The translations under genes were made by a program, and so were the position numbers. From Roseiarcus sp049509635 (GTDB lineage: Bacteria > Pseudomonadota > Alphaproteobacteria > Rhizobiales > Beijerinckiaceae), in contig JBEKZS010000156.1 of NCBI GenBank assembly GCA_049509635.1, positions 1 through 9,705 of the forward strand: 9,705 bases of DNA, in the 5' to 3' direction. This document shows positions 6,286 through 9,705 of the stretch, piece after piece. Within the stretch, counting starts at the first letter, position 1. Each line of letters begins with the position of its first letter. The notes under the pieces are model-generated. The model did no database searches. It was not told the origin of the DNA and saw nothing but the letters and a program-made list of their open reading frames with translations.

Positions 6286-7053
6286 ATGGAAGCGAAAAGC
6301 CAGTCGACCGTCTGGTCGGACGGCGTCGTCGCGCACGGCCCCTGGCTGCCGCGCGAGGCGGGGCCGCGCCGCGCCGCCTACCCCGATTGGCTGCCGGTCG
6401 CGATGACGCTGGAGACGCGCACCATCTTCATCGTCGATCCCGACCGCGCGATCCGCGAAGCCCTGCGCGGGCTGTTCGAGGACGGCGGCTACGAAGTGCG
6501 GCTGTTCGCCGATCGGCCGGCGTTCCTGCGCGCCTATCGGCCGGTCCGCCGGGGCTGCCTGCTCATGGACGAATCGTCGATCGCCGCCGGCGGCCTCGAA
6601 AGGATCGAAAACCGCGCCGGCCGCAGGCTGCGCTACATCGTGATGTCCGCCCAATTCACCTTGCCGATCGCCGTCCAGGCGATGCGGGCGGGCGCATTCG
6701 ATCTCATGGAGAAGCCGCTCTATCGCGCCGACATCCTGGCGAGCATGAAGCGCGCCTTCGATCAGCCCAACGATATCGCCGAGGATTCCGCCCTGCGCGA
6801 CGCCGCGTCGCTGCGCATGGCCGGACTGACCGCGCGGCAGCGCGAGATTCTCGACCTCGTCGTCGCCGGCCACCCGAGCAAGAACATCGCCGCCGACCTC
6901 GGCATCAGCCTGCGCACGGTCGAGAACCATCGCGCCAAGATCGCCAAGCGCACCGGCTCGAAATCCCTGCCCGCGCTGATCCGCACCGCGGCCTGCGCCG
7001 GTTGCACCCTGTCGACGCGGACGGTCGCCGACGGAGCCTTGGCCAATCAATGA
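6286..7053 (+). CDS. FixJ/LuxR-type response regulator with atypical receiver
   Basis: A 255-residue two-domain regulator. The receiver (about 46-155) keeps the phosphate-accepting Asp (D95 in LLMDES), a switch Ser (S121) and the Lys of MEKP (K143). The acidic pair is altered: FixJ has VDD, here the sequence is VDPD (D51, P52, D53), and the usual MPxMxG after the phospho-Asp is replaced by SSIAAGG. The LuxR-type helix-turn-helix spans about 178-235 (LTARQREILDLVVAGHPSKN, then the recognition helix SLRTVENHRAKIAKR). Phosphorylation by a histidine kinase is therefore possible but weakened. AGGAGAG (6273-6279) lies 6 bases before the chosen ATG, strongly supporting this start; it leaves a 45-residue extension before the receiver. 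M40 is an alternative start without a ribosome binding site. No kinase gene is adjacent. Confidence 0.9.
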   Translation: MEAKSQSTVWSDGVVAHGPWLPREAGPRRAAYPDWLPVAMTLETRTIFIVDPDRAIREALRGLFEDGGYEVRLFADRPAFLRAYRPVRRGCLLMDESSIAAGGLERIENRAGRRLRYIVMSAQFTLPIAVQAMRAGAFDLMEKPLYRADILASMKRAFDQPNDIAEDSALRDAASLRMAGLTARQREILDLVVAGHPSKNIAADLGISLRTVENHRAKIAKRTGSKSLPALIRTAACAGCTLSTRTVADGALANQ

Positions 7054-7085
7054 TCGGCGGCGCCGCGCGGGCGGTTCAATTGGCC
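7041..7085. terminator. Inverted repeat spanning two converging stop codons
   Basis: GGCCAAT (7041-7047) and ATTGGCC (7079-7085) are perfect 7-base reverse complements, and the loop contains a 10-base palindrome GCGGCGCCGC (7058-7067). The arms lie just inside the 3' ends of the response regulator and the 84-residue gene, and the 22-base gap is in the loop. It could form a branched terminator structure for both genes. The arms are coding, so selection on protein may also explain part of the match. Confidence 0.3.
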
Positions 7086-7330
7086 GGCGGACCCTGGACG
7101 TCGGGCGCGCCGGCGTTCGACCGCATCGATTCCAGCCAGCGCCGGACCTCCTGGCCTTCGTGATCGACGACGATGAACCCGTCCGGCGGCCGGGCGAAGT
7201 GCCGGAGCCTGACGCCATAGAGCGCGTCCTTGCAGATATAGACGATCCGGTCGAGGTCGGTATGGATGCTTTCGTCGATCTCGACCGGCTCGTTTTCCTT
7301 GCCGCGCTCGATCCACTTCACGGTGTACAT
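7076..7330 (-). CDS. Small acidic protein of unknown function (84 aa)
   Basis: I cannot name the family. The protein starts MYTVKWIERGKENEPVEIDE and continues through SIHTDLDRIVYICKDALYGV, RLRHFARPPDGFIVVDHEGQ and EVRRWLESM. It looks like a compact alpha/beta domain with a conserved-looking Cys (C33), Trp residues at 6 and 66, and a disordered Gly/Pro tail after about residue 70. There is no signal peptide or membrane segment. The ATG at 7330 was chosen because a GGGAGA ribosome binding site lies about 5 bases upstream; a TTG at 7390 would add 20 residues without a comparable site. It converges on the response regulator (22-base gap) and is divergent from recG. Confidence 0.72.
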   Translation of the reverse strand: MYTVKWIERGKENEPVEIDESIHTDLDRIVYICKDALYGVRLRHFARPPDGFIVVDHEGQEVRRWLESMRSNAGAPDVQGPPAN

Positions 7331-7374
7331 CCCGATCTCCCGCCACTCTCCCGCTGTTCCATGGCGAATCATAA

Positions 7375-7391
7375 CTTCGCTCGGAACCAAT
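7375..7391 (-). promoter_or_regulatory. Upstream element shared with the Crp/Fnr gene
   Basis: Read on the minus strand, ATTGGTT, CCG, AGCGAAG lies about 45 bases before the chosen start of the 84-residue gene. The same two heptamers, in the same order and orientation but directly adjacent, occur upstream of the Crp/Fnr gene (5825-5812). Fourteen shared positions in two intergenic regions of GC-rich DNA suggest a common regulatory site, although the 3-base insertion weakens the match. Confidence 0.3.
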
Positions 7392-7423
7392 CGCGTTAGC
7401 GTGGATTAGCGCGCTACGCGTTA
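7392..7423. repeat. Cluster of TTAGCG repeats and a 10-base palindrome upstream of recG
   Basis: CGCGTTA occurs twice (7392-7398 and 7417-7423), TTAGCG twice ten bases apart (7396-7401 and 7406-7411), and TAGCGCGCTA (7407-7416) is a perfect palindrome. Repeats one helical turn apart plus a palindrome are typical of a protein-binding site. It lies 66-97 bases upstream of the recG start and on the far side of the 84-residue gene start, so it could serve either gene. CGCGTTAG also appears at 4459-4466 upstream of the DUF3830 gene. Confidence 0.35.
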
Positions 7424-7474
7424 ATTCGGCCGCGGCGCCCGATCCCGCGAACTGGCGCCCGCGCGCGCGAGGCG

Positions 7475-7480
7475 TATAAA
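7475..7480 (+). promoter_or_regulatory. -10 box for recG, near-leaderless transcript
   Basis: TATAAA (7475-7480) matches the -10 consensus at five of six bases and stands out in GC-rich surroundings. A -35 box at the right distance (about 7452-7457, CTGGCG) is poor. Transcription would begin near 7487, only about two bases before the recG ATG, so the mRNA would be nearly leaderless. This agrees with the absence of a proper ribosome binding site (only GGGG at 7483-7486). Confidence 0.45.
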
Positions 7481-7488
7481 ACGGGGCC

Positions 7489-9588
7489 ATGCGTCCCGCC
7501 CTGCTCGATCCAATGTTTGCGCCCGCCGCCGCTCTGCCGGGCGTCGGGCCCAAGATCGCCAAGCTGCTCGACCGGCTGCTCGACCGCCCCCAGGGGGCGC
7601 GCGTCGTCGATGTGCTGTTTCATTTGCCCTATGCGACGCTCGACCGGCGCGCGCGGCCGAAAATCCGCGACGCCCAGCGCGATGCGATCGCCACGCTCGA
7701 GGTGCGCGTCGCCGAACACCGCCCGCCGCCGAGCCTGCGCTCCAAGGCGCCGTTCAAGGTGCTTGTCGAGGACGAGACCGGCGACGTCGAGCTCGTGTTC
7801 TTCCTCGCCAACCACGAATGGGTCCGCAAGATGCTGCCGCTCGGCGCGACCCGCTGGGTGTCGGGCAAGCTCGAGCTGTGGGACGGCCATCTCCAGATGG
7901 TCCATCCCGACCGCGTCATGGACGAGGCGGCGCTCGCGCGTATGCCGGCGGTCGAGCCGGTGTATGGGTTGACCGAAGGCCTGTTTCCGCGCGTCATGGC
8001 CAAGGCGGCGCAGAGCGCGCTGGCCAGATTGCCGCGATTGCCGGAATGGATCGCCGATGCGACCGCGCAGCGGCTGCGCGCGCCGAGCTTCGCCGCGGCG
8101 CTGACAGCGATGCACGGGCCCGAACAGCCCGGGGACATCGCCCCCGAAGCGCCCGCCCTGATGCGCCTCGCCTTCGACGAATTGCTCGCCAACCAGCTCG
8201 CGCTGCTGATGGTGCGCGCGCGGATGCGGGCGATGGCGGGCCGTGCGAACGTCGCGGACGGGCGCCTGGCGGCGAAGATCGCGGCCGCCCTGCCCTTCCG
8301 CCTCACCGGCGCCCAGCAGCGCGCGCTCGCCGAAATCCGGGCCGATCTCGGCTCGGAAAAGCGCATGCTGCGGCTGCTTCAGGGCGATGTCGGCTCGGGG
8401 AAGACGATCGTCGCGCTGCTCGCAATGGCCGACGTCGTCGAGGCGGGGCGGCAGGCCGCGCTGATGGCGCCGACCGAAATCCTCGCCCGCCAGCATTTCG
8501 AGCGGATGCGCCCGCTCGCCGAGGCCGCCGGTCTGCGGCTCGCGATCCTGACCGGGCGCGACCGCACGGCCGAGCGCGCGCGGACGCTCGAGGCGCTCGC
8601 GCAGGGCGCGATCGACCTCGTCGTCGGCACCCATGCGCTGTTCCAGGAGGCCGTCGCGTTCCGCGATCTCGGCCTCGCGGTCGTCGACGAGCAGCACCGC
8701 TTCGGCGTCCACCAGCGGCTCGCGCTGGCGGCCAAGGGCGAGGCGGTCGACCTGCTGGTGATGACCGCGACGCCGATCCCGCGCACGCTGGTGCTGACCT
8801 ATTTCGGCGACATGGACGTCTCGGCGCTGACCGAAAAGCCGCCCGGCCGGACGCCGGTCGACACGCGCGCGATCCCGCTCGACCGCCTCGCGGAGGTCGT
8901 CGCGGGCATAGGCCGCGCGGTCGCCGCGGGCGCGCGCGCCTATTGGGTGTGTCCGCTGGTCGAGGAGAGCGAGGCGCTCGACGTCGCCGCCGCGCAGGAA
9001 CGCGCCGAGGCCTTGCGCGCCGTCTTCGGCTCGGCGGTCGACGTCATCCACGGCCGGATGAAGGGCGCCGACAAGGACGCCGCGATGGAGCGGTTCCAGC
9101 GCGGCGAGACCAAGGTGCTGGTCGCCACCACCGTGATCGAGGTCGGCGTCGACGTGCCCGAGGCGAGCGTCATGGTGATCGAGCACGCCGAGCGCTTCGG
9201 CCTCGCCCAATTGCACCAGCTGCGCGGCCGGGTCGGGCGCGGCGCGGCGCGCTCGGCCTGCCTGCTGCTCTACAGGGCGCCGCTCGGCGAGGTCGCGCGT
9301 GCGCGGGTCGAGATCCTGCGCGAGACCGAGGACGGCTTCCGGATCGCCGAGGCGGATCTTCGGCTGCGCGGCGAGGGCGAGGTGCTCGGCGCCCGGCAGG
9401 CCGGCGCGCCCGGCTTCCGTCTCGCCCGGCTCGAAGTCCACGGGCAATTGCTGACGCTGGCGCGCGACGAGGCGCAGGCCGCGCTCGCCCGCGCGCCGCG
9501 GCTGGCGGGCGAGGAGAACCGGGGCTTGCGCGTGCTGCTCTATTTGTTCGAGCGCGACGAGGCGGTGCGGCTGCTGGAGGCGGGCTGA
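7489..9588 (+). CDS. recG: ATP-dependent DNA helicase RecG
   Basis: A 699-residue protein of normal RecG length. It is a cytoplasmic branch-migrating translocase that regresses stalled replication forks and processes Holliday junctions and R-loops. The N-terminus has a helix-hairpin-like LPGVGPKIAKLLD (16-28), then an OB-fold wedge domain (about 50-150) that grips the fork. The motor carries Walker A GDVGSGKT (299-306), DEQH (400-403), TATPIPRT (426-433), and QLRGRVGR (577-584), followed by the RecG wedge-linked C-terminal segment ending YLFERDEAVRLLEAG. The ATG at 7489 gives the start expected for the family. All motifs are intact. The gene stands alone and converges with the DUF2867-like gene, with 3 bases between stop codons. 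Confidence 0.98.
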   Translation: MRPALLDPMFAPAAALPGVGPKIAKLLDRLLDRPQGARVVDVLFHLPYATLDRRARPKIRDAQRDAIATLEVRVAEHRPPPSLRSKAPFKVLVEDETGDVELVFFLANHEWVRKMLPLGATRWVSGKLELWDGHLQMVHPDRVMDEAALARMPAVEPVYGLTEGLFPRVMAKAAQSALARLPRLPEWIADATAQRLRAPSFAAALTAMHGPEQPGDIAPEAPALMRLAFDELLANQLALLMVRARMRAMAGRANVADGRLAAKIAAALPFRLTGAQQRALAEIRADLGSEKRMLRLLQGDVGSGKTIVALLAMADVVEAGRQAALMAPTEILARQHFERMRPLAEAAGLRLAILTGRDRTAERARTLEALAQGAIDLVVGTHALFQEAVAFRDLGLAVVDEQHRFGVHQRLALAAKGEAVDLLVMTATPIPRTLVLTYFGDMDVSALTEKPPGRTPVDTRAIPLDRLAEVVAGIGRAVAAGARAYWVCPLVEESEALDVAAAQERAEALRAVFGSAVDVIHGRMKGADKDAAMERFQRGETKVLVATTVIEVGVDVPEASVMVIEHAERFGLAQLHQLRGRVGRGAARSACLLLYRAPLGEVARARVEILRETEDGFRIAEADLRLRGEGEVLGARQAGAPGFRLARLEVHGQLLTLARDEAQAALARAPRLAGEENRGLRVLLYLFERDEAVRLLEAG

Positions 9589-9591
9589 GGC

Positions 9592-9705
9592 TCAGGCGCG
9601 CGCCGCCTGCGCCAGCATCGCCCGCACGATGGCGCGGTGGAACGGCTTGATCAGCCCGAGATAGGCGCGGCCGGCGAGGTTGTGGGTGCGCACCAGCGTC
9701 GTCGC
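9592..9705 (-). CDS. DUF2867-like protein, C-terminus only (partial)
   Basis: The last 37 codons of a minus-strand gene that runs off the right edge, ending with TGA at 9594-9592. The visible peptide begins ATTLVRTHNLAGRAYLGLIK and continues PFHRAIVRAMLAQAARA. The pattern VRTHN, small residues, then Y..L.KPFHR.IVR, is what I recall from the end of DUF2867 proteins, some of which are fused to an NAD(P)-binding domain. The function of the family is unknown to me. The start, length and any fusion cannot be seen here. Confidence 0.65.
   Translation of the reverse strand, partial: ATTLVRTHNLAGRAYLGLIKPFHRAIVRAMLAQAARA
9593..9609. terminator. Hairpin at the recG end, inside the converging gene
   Basis: CAGGCG (9593-9598) and CGCCTG (9604-9609) pair around a 5-base loop, beginning 5 bases after the recG stop codon. 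It overlaps the last codons of the converging gene. The two stop codons themselves sit in the palindrome TGAG-G-CTCA (9586-9594). There is no T-tract. It is the only terminator candidate for recG within the window. Confidence 0.35.

Noticed and set aside
4978..7330. Toxin-antitoxin, phage-defence or CRISPR function for the accessory genes
   Set aside because: No nuclease, toxin fold, transposase, integrase, repeat-spacer array or defence domain could be recognised; the two larger genes are ordinary regulator families.
7383..7407. EcfG general-stress promoter before recG (GGAAC at 7383-7387)
   Set aside because: No CGTT or GTT lies 16-17 bases downstream; the bases there are GATT.
7414..9447. 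A 677-codon open frame antisense to recG
   Set aside because: Same artefact of codon bias; no domain recognised, while recG is complete on the plus strand.

Overview
The window is chromosomal DNA from a very GC-rich alphaproteobacterium. The domain-level look of Mfd and RecG, a FixJ-type regulator and a Crp/Fnr regulator with an HVNRVL recognition helix fit Hyphomicrobiales best, with Sphingomonadales as the alternative. This placement rests on remembered family resemblance, not on a search.

Layout. Two conserved blocks flank a short accessory region. On the left, on the minus strand, lie sdhE (3757-4062) and mfd (224-3760), overlapping by four bases and driven by a clear sigma-70-like promoter at 4113-4141. 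mfd is followed by a strong hairpin (186-216). A secreted protein, of which only the signal peptide is visible, starts at 71. On the right, recG (7489-9588, plus strand) ends three bases from the stop codon of a converging gene whose C-terminus looks like DUF2867 (9592-9705).

Between the blocks (4142-7488) are five small genes: a DUF3830 cyclophilin-fold protein (4532-4945, +), a Crp/Fnr-family regulator (4978-5724, -), an 82-residue protein of unknown function (5910-6158, +), a FixJ/LuxR-type response regulator with a degenerate receiver (6286-7053, +), and an 84-residue protein of unknown function (7076-7330, -). From memory, recG and sdhE-mfd are often close neighbours in alphaproteobacteria, so this 3.4 kb segment looks like lineage-specific material placed between them.

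How the genes work together. sdhE supplies the FAD-loading factor for succinate dehydrogenase. mfd removes stalled RNA polymerase and recruits excision repair. recG remodels stalled forks. The middle segment contains two transcription regulators that resemble a FixJ-FixK pair in type but have no sensor kinase beside them. Its Crp/Fnr protein has lost the usual glutamate of the recognition helix. The divergent region upstream of it carries a TAAC-N4-GTTA inverted repeat and an element that recurs upstream of the 84-residue gene. These are the most interesting signals here. No CRISPR array, tRNA, rRNA, insertion sequence, phage gene or defence system was seen.
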